Assembly (NCBI GenBank): GCA_019925795.1 | Contig: CM034305.1 | Coordinates: forward strand, 68,250,573 to 68,314,572 | Source: Dendrobium chrysotoxum | Lineage: Eukaryota > Streptophyta > Magnoliopsida > Asparagales > Orchidaceae | Direction: 5' to 3' | Length of the DNA stretch: 64,000 bases | Shown: one piece after another, positions 35,901 to 43,105 of the stretch | How positions within the stretch are numbered: the first letter of the stretch is position 1 | How the letters are laid out: the number at the start of each line of letters is the position of its first letter | The notes under the pieces: model-generated | The model's database searches: none | What the model was told of the DNA's origin: nothing | Seen by the model: only the letters and a program-made list of their open reading frames with translations | Position numbers and translations under genes: made by a program

Positions 35901-38432
35901 TTGAATGCAAATCTCAACCGGAGGGGTCCATTCCAAATATTTCAAAATGCCTCCCAACTTCCCAAATTTCCCGTAAAATTCGAAAATCTCCAAAAATTCC
36001 AAAAATCCCATACTCCAAAAATGTTTAAAATAGAAAATCCAATCCATCAAACACTTAAAGCAAAACACATCCACCCTCCGCAACAGTTTGCCGAGGTGGA
36101 CAAATTGAAAAATACTCTAGCTCACATAGAGCTAATGCCTAGCCGAGAATATCACTAGGATCCATTCTCAAACAATCTCCTGCCAGCAAGGACGTGGCAC
36201 GAGTCCTCTAACCGGCAGTTTCGCCTCCAAATGGCACTGCAGGATAAACGGTTATGACTCGGGGCCCTCTGAACCAGGTGGTTGCCGCCAAATGGCACCA
36301 TTATATCATGGTTATGGCCAAAGCCCGTATGTTGCCCAATGGCATCAAATCCTTGAGACATGAATCAATAGGATATGATCGATAGGGCACAAAGCCCTCT
36401 ATTAGCTAAGGTGGATTCAAATTTGTCCCCTTAGACAAATATTCACCCCAGGTCTACAAGGTACCCTTGGACGAAGCAACCCATGGCTGCCGACAAGGAT
36501 CCTTCTGTCAGGTTGGGTCGACTACCTCCTATGACTAAGTAGACCAGGGAACACGATGGCCCGGGATGACGGAACCATGGGATCTTGATCGGGTCCATCA
36601 TCCATTCCCCCACCATCCGCTTTAAGTGCAAGATGGTGAAAACTTCTGTTTTAAATATTAAAATCTTCAAATTTTTCAATACCCTAAACCCATTGCTGCT
36701 ACTATATGCCAGATGCAAGTATCTATACGTATCTGATTGACGGCTAGCCTTAATCGAAAGTTCTCTCTCATTACCGGGAGGGGTAATTAACTATAGGGGC
36801 TTGCGCCTATAGGAAACCAGAACTCAGATCATAAAGTCCTCGCAAAATGAGGGCGAAATCTCTGGGTAGTGTCTTATCTACTATCTCATCTGCCTTCCAA
36901 AATTTACCTCGGAACTTAAATCGTTAAAACTCCCCCCGAAGAAAGCATAAAAAGCAGGCGGAGGCCGGGGCCGAATTTTCGGAGCCCACAAAACCGTGAG
37001 TTGAAATTTGACCTCTTCTCCTTGACGGTCTTCCAGAATCACTCATCCAAATTGGTATGGCTTTCAAAGTATGTTGGCTTCTATTCTCATTCCGTAATGC
37101 TATTGAGAGGCTATTAAATGTGATTGTTGTCAGGAGGCAATGAATGAGGAACTTCAGACCCTTGAGGATACATTTGATAACTTCGTTGTCCTTCTAATGT
37201 TAATTTCATTAGTTATAAATGAGTTTACTCATTCAAACTTTATTCTAACGGTACTTTGGATCGTTATAAGGCATGTTTGATTGTCATTAGTAACAAACAA
37301 GAGTAGAGAGTTGACTGTGAGGAAATTATTGCTCATGTGGCTAAAATGATTCTAATACAAATAGTTATCCCAATCCTTATTTTACAAGGATGGCGACTTC
37401 ATTAAGTTAAACATCAAAGACATCTTTCTTTGTAGTGATCTCGAGGATATTTACATTGTTCCTTTGCGTGTCTTCTCTTTTTTGAATATATGTAAATTGA
37501 AGCGCTCTGCATACGGGTTGAAATAGGATCCTTGGGCATGATTTGATTGTTTCTCCTTTAAGCTGAGCATATATAGCTCATCTTTATTTCTTTACAAGAC
37601 ATCTATTGATATTGTTTTTCTCCTTATTTATGTTGATAACATTTTTATCACCCATCTGTAGTTGACATCTTTAGACCATATTTAATATGAGCAATCATGT
37701 TGCTCTTACTTCTTAGACTTGGAAGTTCGCACCAATCTCTCTGATATTTTCCTGAATCAGTATAAGTATCATAGGATATTATTGCATTCGTAGAGTTTCA
37801 AAATATTTTTCTTCTGGATTCACCATTAGAAGTAAACATGGAATATCGCAGTGAGGAGAGTGACCTTCCTAATCATATCGTTGTTCAACAGTTGTAGGAG
37901 GCTTGAACTATTTGACAATCAGCTGATCTAATATTTCCTTTGATGTTCAGCTGATTCACCAATTTATGCAAACTTCCATCATTTACAGTTAATTGTGGCT
38001 CGTCCAGTCATTGTATATCTTAGTAGGACATCTAGTACTGGATTGTTTTTTCCAATTGACCATTATGATATTAGTAAACCTAAGCTACAGTTCAAAGTTT
38101 GTATAAATAGTCAAATTAAAATATTTTCTTCAATACAATTTTTCCTTTTAAAAAAACTGCAGCTCATGCAGTCTTTACTAGTGTGAAATATTTTTCAAGT
38201 CTTCCTTCCATATTCACGGCTATGAAGTATTTCCTATGGCATATAGTTTGTATTGTATTGCAAAATCTCCTCTGATTCTCCAAGCTGACTTGTTGATTAT
38301 ATCATCTGCAAATGGACTTTCAGGTACCTAATGAACCCAAATATGGAATTTGTGAAATTTTATGGCAAGAATTACGATGTTGATTCACTTGCTGAAGGCA
38401 TAATCAAAGAGATAAAACAGTACAAAAAGTGA
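14431..38432 (+). CDS. SCO1 (HCC1-like): SCO1/HCC1-like mitochondrial copper chaperone, 7 coding exons
   Basis: Inner-membrane protein of the SCO1/SenC family, which delivers copper to the CuA site of cytochrome c oxidase subunit 2. Coding exons: 14431-14484, 17284-17457, 23604-23694, 24528-24740, 28071-28160, 28326-28458, 38324-38432. All introns are GT-AG, phases agree at every junction, and the join is 864 nt (287 aa plus TGA). Seen: an arginine-rich N-terminus fitting a mitochondrial targeting peptide, one hydrophobic segment near residues 77-97 followed by YYDREKK, the copper-binding HCPDICPDE motif (Cys159, Cys163), the VFISVDPERD block, and DYLVDHS with the third ligand His248. Plant homologues are somewhat longer, the difference lying in the poorly conserved N-terminus. 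That makes the first exon the least certain part; exons 3-7 are secure. The gene spans 24 kb because transposons fill introns 1, 2, 4 and 6. Confidence 0.93.
15890..16740 (-). other. unclassified segment with small ORF in SCO1 intron 1
   Basis: Minus-strand ORF 16538-16293 (81 aa). From an internal Met it reads MDSEVDFGYTYDEQGFVHIL, then an acidic end VEEYVERVLDSLVEAIEE and a stop. The surrounding DNA is GC-richer than the intron, with a Pro/Ser-rich overlapping frame upstream. I do not recognise the protein. The flanks read like retroelement leader or LTR sequence, but no termini or target duplication were found. It could be a captured gene fragment. Confidence 0.35.
17284..17457 (+). CDS. 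SCO1 (HCC1-like): SCO1 coding exon 2
   Basis: 58 codons starting VIPLSRANKGSS and ending SIRGG. The polar Ser/Asn/Glu-rich linker is typical of the region between targeting peptide and membrane anchor in plant SCO1. Acceptor cag at 17281-17283. The donor gttggt follows GGA GGG, so joining to exon 3 gives RGG-PVSW, the conserved plant junction sequence. Confidence 0.85.
17578..17850. mobile_element. long-TIR MITE in SCO1 intron 2
   Basis: The two halves are inverted copies. Left: gtatggccaatataatccca, caatttagtccttcaa, tacaaaattgatccaaaa. Right, in reverse: atggccattttaatcccaga, caatttagtcgctcaa, tacaaaattaatccaaaa. Arms are about 80-90 bp around a short AT-rich centre. Exact termini and target duplication were not resolved. 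Confidence 0.75.
18326..18344 (+). repeat. short telomere-like (CCCTAAA) tract
   Basis: ctaaaccctaaaccctaga: two full CCCTAAA units and part of a third, inside SCO1 intron 2. Too short to be an interstitial telomere array; it equals a telo-box-type motif. Confidence 0.8.
18746..23302 (+). mobile_element. full-length but decayed Ty1/copia retrotransposon in SCO1 intron 2
   Basis: 5' LTR 18746-19021 and 3' LTR 23039-23302 are diverged copies (shared: taattgnttgnntcacacct, gtaaatatntacctcttct). Primer site tggtatccgagca starts at 19022 and polypurine tract gaggaggaa precedes 23039. Integrase zinc region near 19605-19880 reads WWHIHLGHPIFMYFKKLF. Further integrase near 20100-20190 reads VERENRHFLEVARSIMF in conceptual translation. 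RT runs about 21480-22500 (conceptually ISKMK...ANGYIFS-type blocks, IYHIVYIDVVML, LGVLKYFLGMKIESKQ, YTLDILKEIGMIGCKPANIP). RNase H near 22560 reads DANWTGS. Many stops; gag is not recognisable. Same strand as the host gene. Confidence 0.88.
20286..21441 (+). repeat. tandem duplication of the copia integrase-RT linker
   Basis: Two diverged copies (about 20286-20868 and 20869-21432) both read through the integrase C-terminus (IPLKV...-type block) into the linker before RT (conceptually ...HSLQGNINVDLNIPIDHG in copy 2). The 9-mer aacttatct stands at 20286, at the junction 20869, and at 21433. Confidence 0.8.
23604..23694 (+). CDS. SCO1 (HCC1-like): SCO1 coding exon 3 (transmembrane anchor)
   Basis: Codes for PVSWLSLVLLIMTGGGLIFYY then DREKKRHIE. 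This is the single membrane-spanning helix and the basic segment after it that anchor SCO proteins in the inner mitochondrial membrane. Acceptor ttttacag, donor gtaaag, ends after the first base of a Gly codon. Confidence 0.93.
24528..24740 (+). CDS. SCO1 (HCC1-like): SCO1 coding exon 4 (CxxxC copper site)
   Basis: Carries the start of the thioredoxin-like fold: AIGGPFKLVNHDGKSVTEKD, then GKWTLIYFGFTHCPDICPDE with both copper-binding cysteines. Acceptor tcttcag and donor gtaagt are strong. Upstream in-frame codons from 24464 are intronic. Confidence 0.96.
25093..25791. mobile_element. Mutator-type foldback MITE in SCO1 intron 4
   Basis: 679-bp element (25103-25781) made of two long inverted arms of over 250 bp. 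The outer ends are gagaaaatgaccaaaatg and, inverted, gagaaaataatcaaaatg. The arms share caactctttgtgagggacca and aatggtgttaaat. Flanks are tatctaatat (25093-25102) and tatctaaaat (25782-25791), a 10-bp duplication with one mismatch (9 bp if trimmed), as expected for Mutator-like elements. No coding capacity. Confidence 0.85.
28071..28160 (+). CDS. SCO1 (HCC1-like): SCO1 coding exon 5
   Basis: Reads STAGLEIVPVFISVDPERD then SVEQIHDYVK, the conserved beta-strand block of the SCO fold. Acceptor taattcag, donor gtatgt. It is separated from exon 6 by a 165-bp intron, the only short intron in the gene. Confidence 0.95.
28326..28458 (+). CDS. SCO1 (HCC1-like): SCO1 coding exon 6 (His copper ligand)
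   Basis: Reads EFHPDLIGLTGTPSEVRQAA, then RAYRVYYMKTEEEGSDYLVD and HSIV. The His of DYLVDHS is the third copper ligand. The donor gtatgg splits the following Met codon (AT|G), which is restored by the G that opens exon 7. Confidence 0.95.
28576..28740 (-). mobile_element. gag start and primer site of an LTR retrotransposon, SCO1 intron 6
   Basis: The minus-strand ORF from 28704 reads MTAKKVDALEERFQEKVGQL then KSIFEDKMSSMEEKFSNLDE, a coiled-coil gag N-terminus typical of plant gypsy elements. Just upstream is tagtatcagagca (about 28731-28719), a tRNA-Met primer site. The probable LTR lies to the right, about 28733-29263. The element stops at about 28576. Confidence 0.7.
28733..29263 (-). mobile_element. 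probable LTR adjoining the gag fragment
   Basis: Noncoding sequence directly upstream (minus strand) of the primer site, with repeated aattccctct motifs. A candidate 5' terminus TGATGGACCAGCC sits at 29263. No second LTR is in the window, so the boundaries are tentative. Confidence 0.45.
30406..31121. mobile_element. PIF/Harbinger-like MITE inside the copia relic
   Basis: 710-bp element (30409-31118) flanked by TAA (30406-30408 and 31119-31121). Imperfect terminal inverted repeats: agggctgtttggttg and, inverted, gaggttgtttgatttg. Copia coding sequence continues on both sides, so the insertion site is clear. Related to the element at 57614-57987. Confidence 0.75.
32569..32618. repeat. (GA)n microsatellite
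   Basis: 25 uninterrupted AG units inside a CT-rich, GC-rich block. Open frames across it are artefacts of the repeat. Confidence 0.95.
32905..32946. repeat. (TA)n microsatellite
   Basis: About 20 TA units, followed by an A-rich tract up to 33020. Confidence 0.95.
33136..33526. repeat. array of five palindromic acgctt-N4-aagcgt motifs
   Basis: Copies at about 33138-33162, 33251-33276, 33320-33346, 33424-33450 and 33500-33526. The consensus is atacacgctttcttaagcgt followed by ggtggg; the arms can form a short hairpin. Copies 1 and 2 also share a downstream block (accccggtgcg...cgaggcgggta). Spacing is irregular (60-115 bp), unlike a simple satellite and unlike CRISPR. Confidence 0.85.
33630..34250. 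repeat. TTGAACTT-rich low-complexity tract
   Basis: Degenerate repetition of (t)tgaacttgaac/ttgaactnaa words for about 600 bp with no fixed period. The minus-strand ORF over its right part (34496-34056) shows no domain and is probably noise. Confidence 0.7.
35205..35345. repeat. 72-bp tandem duplication
   Basis: Two units starting cgctacgccaccggat (35210) and cgccacgccaccggat (35282), both continuing ctgcaacat/ccgcaacatt, catgc(g/a)agc(a/g)gacagaagg. Confidence 0.8.
35418..35711. repeat. 147-bp tandem duplication with hairpins
   Basis: Units start cccgcatgggccccg at 35418 and 35565 and share ttattggtacacacgtga and ctagggatgctgcgcgggtc. Each ends with an inverted repeat ctcctat-N8-ataggag (35502-35523, 35659-35680). 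A third related hairpin, ctctatc-N8-gatagag, is at 35821-35842. Confidence 0.85.
38324..38432 (+). CDS. SCO1 (HCC1-like): SCO1 coding exon 7 (C-terminus)
   Basis: Reads YLMNPNMEFVKFYGKNYDVD then SLAEGIIKEIKQYKK and TGA. This is the conserved C-terminal helix of plant SCO1. Acceptor tttcag at 38318-38323, after a 9.9-kb intron. A candidate poly(A) signal aataaa lies at 38867, but the true 3' end is not determined. Confidence 0.95.
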
Positions 38433-39345
38433 AAAGATGCTCACCGACTCTAAATTGTGCCAGAGGTTTGCCTGTACCCTTCCAAGTTTTAAAATATTCA
38501 ATTTTAATCCGAAAATATATGAAATTTGAATTAGGATAGCTTAACCCAGATTTTTTAATCATTTTTTACTGGTTATTATTTTGATTTACAGGTTCTTGTG
38601 TCGATTTAAGAATGAAGACTCTTTCCACAAGGATCAGCAGTGGCTTATATTTATCATTTCTGAAATGTAAAAGACTGTATTTTTCATGATTTATTCATTT
38701 ATTCTATAAGACAGTTCTTATAGGGTAAAATTTTGCTATAAAAAGCCAGTTTCTGATTCTTATTATTCAATTTTGCTTAACTGTTGAAATTTATTTCGGT
38801 ACTTCAACATTGCTTTATGTTTATTTCTTTTCACTTTCATCTTGATTTTTTTATAAAAAATTTATGAATAAACTTATGTTTTCAACAATTGGACATTGGA
38901 ATGATCATGAATGTTGTATTTTTCCTACGATATTACCACGAAATTTTGCAGCTTTTTCAGGAAAAAAATTATCTGAGAATGTTTTAATCCAACAATAATT
39001 CAGATGAATTTAAAAAAAAAAATGGTTATGTGATAGATAAATTGAATGGTAATTGCAAGCGGTTTTATTACTAATTTTTTCTTGATACTTTCTCATTAGT
39101 CTATTAATTATTTTAATTACTATTATCTGCTCATACTCTCGCAGCGATGATGTTACCTACTGGCCTGGCCAGGCTTCCTTTTTTGTAAAAAAATGGTGAA
39201 ATGTGTAATATAATTAAATTGTGTAAACATTAGATTGAATTGTTTTATGATGTTCTGTAAAATGTAAAATATTATTATAAATAAAAAATTGCAATTACAC
39301 CGTCAGCTTATGCCGATATTTAAAAATAATTTATAGGAATAAAAA

Positions 39346-39641
39346 TGCCCTCACGCAGGATCGAACTGTGGACCTTAAGTTTACAAGATTGACGCTCTAT
39401 CACTGGAGAAATTATTTTGTCCGGATATCCGGACGTCCGGATTACTACGTATGAGTTGTGTATTTATTGTGTATTTTTTGATACACAGTAAATAAATAGT
39501 AAATTAATAATACGCATTAAATATGTACTAAATACTCACTAAAAATGCAGAAAAAAAATTGTCAAAAAATACATAATAAATACACAGCTCATATGCAGTA
39601 TCCGGACAGAATAGTTTCTCCTACCACTGAGCTATAAAGGC
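39346..39641 (-). pseudogene. tRNA-Thr (UGU)-like gene split by a MITE
   Basis: Minus strand. The 5' part (39641-39621) reads gcctttatagctcagtggta plus g, with the A-box. The 3' part (39405-39346) reads cagtgatagagcgtcaatct, tgtaaacttaaggtc, then the B-box region agttcgatcctgcgtgaggg and ca. Removing the insertion and one 9-bp duplicate leaves 72 nt including the discriminator base, with all seven acceptor pairs possible (two G-U). The anticodon loop is cttgtaa (TGT). Mismatches in the anticodon and T stems suggest it was already decaying. A SINE head is an alternative, but no SINE body follows. Confidence 0.75.
39397..39629. mobile_element. 215-bp MITE in the D-loop of the tRNA gene
   Basis: Element 39406-39620 with long imperfect inverted ends: gagaaattattttgtccgga and, inverted, gagaaactattctgtccgga, continuing through gtgtatttatt. 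Flanked by ctatcactg (39397-39405) and ctaccactg (39621-39629), a 9-bp duplication with one mismatch, as in Mutator-type MITEs. The left arm carries an extra tccggacgtccgga palindrome. Confidence 0.82.
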
Positions 39642-39689
39642 TACTTGATCACTTTTGGCTATTATTTTTTACTTTAAATGTTTAATTCC

Positions 39690-40280
39690 GATAACTCTCA
39701 CGGAAGCTATGGGCTCCTTTGTCTTCTTCAGCGAGTCGCACGAGGAATTATCTTCGTTTCTTCTGATATCGCTCCATTCGGAGGACTCTCGAATCGCCTG
39801 TTCTTCCCACGCTAGGTCTTAACCCCACTCCATTTCTTTAGCCCGACCACGATAGCCTGCTGCCGATCGGTTCAGGAAACAGAACCAGCCCCCGTTCGAG
39901 ACCGTCGGCCTAACCTCCTACCTGTAACCGACGTCCCTGCCGTCCCTGATCATTGCTTCTTCGGCTCCTTCGTTGCTGTTAGACTTTGCTCCTTGGACGA
40001 CGTTCCCTTCCTGTCGGATCGGAAGTTGCAAAAGTTTTATCGGAAGCTACGACGGGAGCTCGCTCGCTCTGAAGGTAACATTCTCCGTTTCGCGCGCTTC
40101 TTCGGCCAAACCCCGTAAATCCGCGGCACTACAGGATTGAGTAAATCCGAGATATACGGTAAGAAGAGGGAAATAGAGGATTTATTCCGCCGTGAGATTT
40201 ACGGGGCACAAATCTTGTTTGGCAGGATTTTACATAAATCCTGCATAAATCCTATAGCCAAATAGCCCCCTAGCGCTTTT
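39690..40280. other. GC-rich block, possibly a MITE
   Basis: 39700-40140 is GC-rich and CT-biased without a convincing ORF. It ends in ggatttnc-rich sequence and ctatagccaaatagccccct (to 40271), which resembles a Harbinger-like terminus. The opposite end near 39705 (gggctcctttg) is only a weak match. Confidence 0.35.
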
Positions 40281-40799
40281 CCTAGGCGCAGTGGACAAAT
40301 TGAAGTATACTTTTATTTATGTTTACCAAAAGTAAGACAAGTTGTGTGAACCTCTTAGGCTTCGTTCGGGATGATTTTTTTTACTTCTTAAAATAAATTT
40401 TTAATTCAATAATTAAAATTTTTGTACTAAAAAATTATTTTAAGTAGCAGTAAAAAAGCTGTCCCAAATGAAGCGTTAGTTAATTCTTTCCATGTTACAG
40501 GTCTTATTAGTTTAGCCGAAAATAGTTCTGATCACATATAGTTTTTGTGTTCCCTATCCTTTTTGATTGGGTTTGGAACCTCGAAGCTCTATTAGCGTCC
40601 CTTCCTCCATTCCCGATAGTTTCTACATTACAGTTTTTATTATTTAAATATTTTAAAGAAGTTCATAGTAAAAATAAAGTTAAATTATATCTAAAATCTG
40701 ATTACTTATTTCAGCACTTTAAAATAAAAAAGTTTAATTATATATACTTGTTGCGGGCTAGAATATACGCGGCGATAGAGATGTAATTTTACGTCTTAA

Positions 40800-41881
40800 T
40801 GTTGCACGGATATCCAGCTCACACACAGAGAATATAAGATTTTTTACGTGGAAAACCCTTGAAAGGGAAAAAATCACGGGGCATAGTTTAGTTGAAAGTG
40901 ATTCCACTAGAATTTGAGTTGGTTACAATGGGCCGACTTGCCTCCAAGGACGATTAGATTACAAGTAACAATAGTATGATAGAAGTCTGGGTGTCAGGTG
41001 ATGGTCTGGCAGAACTTCTGGCCTCGGGTGATGATTCGGCCAAGGTGAGGGCCTCCGAGGTGGTCCGGTGAGACTCCGGCGGTGGTGCGGTGAAGGCGAG
41101 GGCCTCCGGCAGTGGTCCGATGAGACTCCGGCGGTGGTGCGGTGAAGGCGAGGACCTCCGGCAGTGGTCCGGCGAAGGTGAGGTCCTCCGACGGTGGTCC
41201 GGCGAGACTCCGGCGGTGGTGCGGTGAAGGCAAGGGCCTCCGGTAGTGGTCTGACGAAGGTGAGGGCCTCCGGCGGTGGTCCGGCGAGACTCCGGCGGTG
41301 GTGCGGCAGAACTCCGGCGGCAGTCGAGGAGGAGCTAGGCGGCTGAAACTTTCTTCCTTCTCTTCCTTCTTCTCTCTTAGCTTTGATCTCCCCTTTTAAG
41401 ATGAAATGAGGTTCTATTTATAGAATTCTTGAGTAGCATAACTTTGTAAATAAGTGGAAGATCAAGGGTAAATTGGGAGTGGCTCGGATGGACGGCCGAT
41501 CTTGATTCCTACGATCATGTACCGTTCAATGTTCATTTGAATGCCTTAATGATATCAGAATTTAATGATCTTGGGCTCGTTGGATTCGTCTCGTCGAGCC
41601 GCTCGATTCAACTATAAGAATGTCATGATTGGAGACCATTTGGTAACTCAAACTGTGGTTTGATCCTTCCAAAAGTACTTCGAGTCTTTGATTTGGACTC
41701 ATTTGGGCTCGGATTGGATCGATTTTGGTGTCGTTGGGTTCGTGTTTTCGAGACGCTCAGTTCGACTATAAGTTTACTGAAATCGGAATTCAGATGGTCT
41801 CCGATTTAATTTTTGAAGTTTCCAACTTGATTTTGCCTCAAGATTCGTGCATGATCAAGATAATTTTTTGATGATGTATCA
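40800..41881 (-). mobile_element. LTR of the same family as the solo LTR at 10.5 kb
   Basis: 1082 bp, minus orientation, starts TGATACATC at 41881 and ends GCAACA at 40800. It has the same CTATAAATAG TATA box (minus, 41423-41414), a GC minisatellite in the same relative position (41320-41000, units around ctccggcggtggtccggcga), and the same aaagggaaaaaatcacgggg block near the 3' end. The 5-bp flanks (cttaa left, atact right) do not match directly; cttaa recurs three bases further right. Probably a solo LTR; no internal region adjoins it. Confidence 0.8.
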
Positions 41882-42931
41882 ATACTTAAATTTTATAAAT
41901 GGGTTTATAAATGGGTAATTTAGTCTTTTATAATAAAATCATTAAAACTGAAATCCTAAACAAATAATTTAGATATACTTTTAAGTATTAATAAACACTT
42001 AAAAAAATATTACTCAAACTTCATTTTATTAAACTTTTTTTTTCTCAACCTCCTTTTCTGGAATTTTTTTTTTGTATAAGCAAAAACCAAACCAAACGAA
42101 GCCTAAATTATGCATGAAAAACCATTCATATAACCAAATTAAGTCCAATTCATATTATACTCCGCTTGGCTCGACTCAATTACAAAACTAAGCTAACATT
42201 ATTAAAACTTTTAAATATTTAATGACCTTGATGATTGGTTTTGACTTGGAATTTATTAATCAATTATATATATACACATACATTGTTAACTTTCTTATAG
42301 CTTTTAAATTGCACATTTTGTGTTATAAATGTTGTGTCATATCTCTTAAATTTTACTATATTGTGATATGGCTATTTTGTTACCTCTTTTGAAGTACATT
42401 TAATTTTGTCTTATAGTATGCACTGTTATTACTGTTATGATTGTACTCACTTTATTATATTAATTAATAACTTTATGTATATTGTATTTTAATAAAGTTC
42501 ATATTATATTCTTATCATGATGGAATATATTCGATTTATTTGAGACAATTTTTTACTGTATTTTAAAGCAGCTTGTTAGCACAAATTTTTTTTATTCAAG
42601 AAACTTTAATACTAAAAAATTCTCTTAAAACCTTATTCTAGCAAGAGTTGCGACCTCTATTACAACTATATTTGAAGAGGATTCGGGCAAGATTACATGG
42701 GATCCAAATCTTATTCTTATATGACAAAATTTATCCTAATCTATATTATTTGCTATAAATAATATGCGGAGGCATTACGCAATTTTAGGGCTTACCAAGA
42801 AAAAAAAAAAAGGCGCATATTTTTACAAGTTATTGAACGCATATAAAATCAAATACCTAGCATATTTGCCACAATTTTATTTCAGATTTTCGAGCTGCCA
42901 AGCAAGGGATCAAGAAGAAGGGGGGAAAGAA
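41882..42931. other. AT-rich intergenic region upstream of TCF25
   Basis: It must contain the TCF25 promoter. No convincing TATA box, repeat or other gene is recognised. Confidence 0.4.
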
Positions 42932-43105
42932 ATGTCTGCTCGATTGCTGCGGAGAGTCCTAAAGGAGCAAGATGAGCAGCGTCTCGGTTCATCCAATGTC
43001 CACCTAGATGCTGGTGGCGGTGGCGGCGATGAGATGGAGGAGGAGTCCGATTCTCCCGTCGCCGGCGCTCCTTCCAGAAATCTCTTCGATCTCCTCGACA
43101 ATCAG
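42932..43105 (+). CDS. TCF25: TCF25 coding exon 1
   Basis: Starts at the ATG of MSARLLRRVLKEQDEQRLGS, the conserved plant TCF25 N-terminus. The frame is open upstream to 42764, but those codons are AT-rich and unlike the family. Ends NLFDLLDNQ before donor gttggt, phase 0. Confidence 0.93.

Larger units (their letters stand above)
32120..37055. mobile_element. ORF-less 4.9-kb insertion with repeated hairpins (LARD-like)
   Basis: Copia integrase sequence stops near 32115 and RT starts near 37060; about 4.9 kb of unrelated DNA lies between. Order: a GC-rich pyrimidine block (32250-32780), (GA)n, (TA)n, an array of five palindromic motifs (33136-33526), TTGAACTT-rich low-complexity DNA (33630-34250), then tandem duplications of 72 and 147 bp. 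A polypurine-like cagaggag/aaacaaagaggag stretch near 35005-35017 is followed by TGTTATGTCCC, a candidate 3' LTR start. No coding domain is seen in six frames. The flanks share ccaaattg (32085 and 37047), a possible but unproven target duplication. Confidence 0.55.
29264..38310 (+). mobile_element. second Ty1/copia relic, split twice, in SCO1 intron 6
   Basis: Same strand as SCO1. Gag (UBN2-type) about 29340-29900: YNQDNAIRHF and related blocks in several frames. Protease/integrase start 30023-30350: WLADYGMSKHMIGSSHLIHN, SSILIANGSQLYIHA. Integrase 31130-32110: CFDLIHSECG, FIDDYIKYTCVF, TQFSCNIKVLRSN-like block, LPLPEPDPL. RT resumes near 37060: AMNEELQTLEDTFDN, and LIYVDNIFIT near 37625, to about 37900. 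It is cut by a MITE (30409-31118) and by the ORF-less block (about 32120-37050). Multiple stops; LTRs not identified. Confidence 0.85.

Noticed and set aside
40994..41233. 79-aa Pro-rich minus-strand ORF as a host gene
   Set aside because: Entirely inside the LTR minisatellite; kept only as part of the LTR finding.
42764..42931. TCF25 start at the upstream in-frame ATG (42764)
   Set aside because: The added 56 residues are unlike plant TCF25, whose N-terminus is MSARLLRRVLKE.
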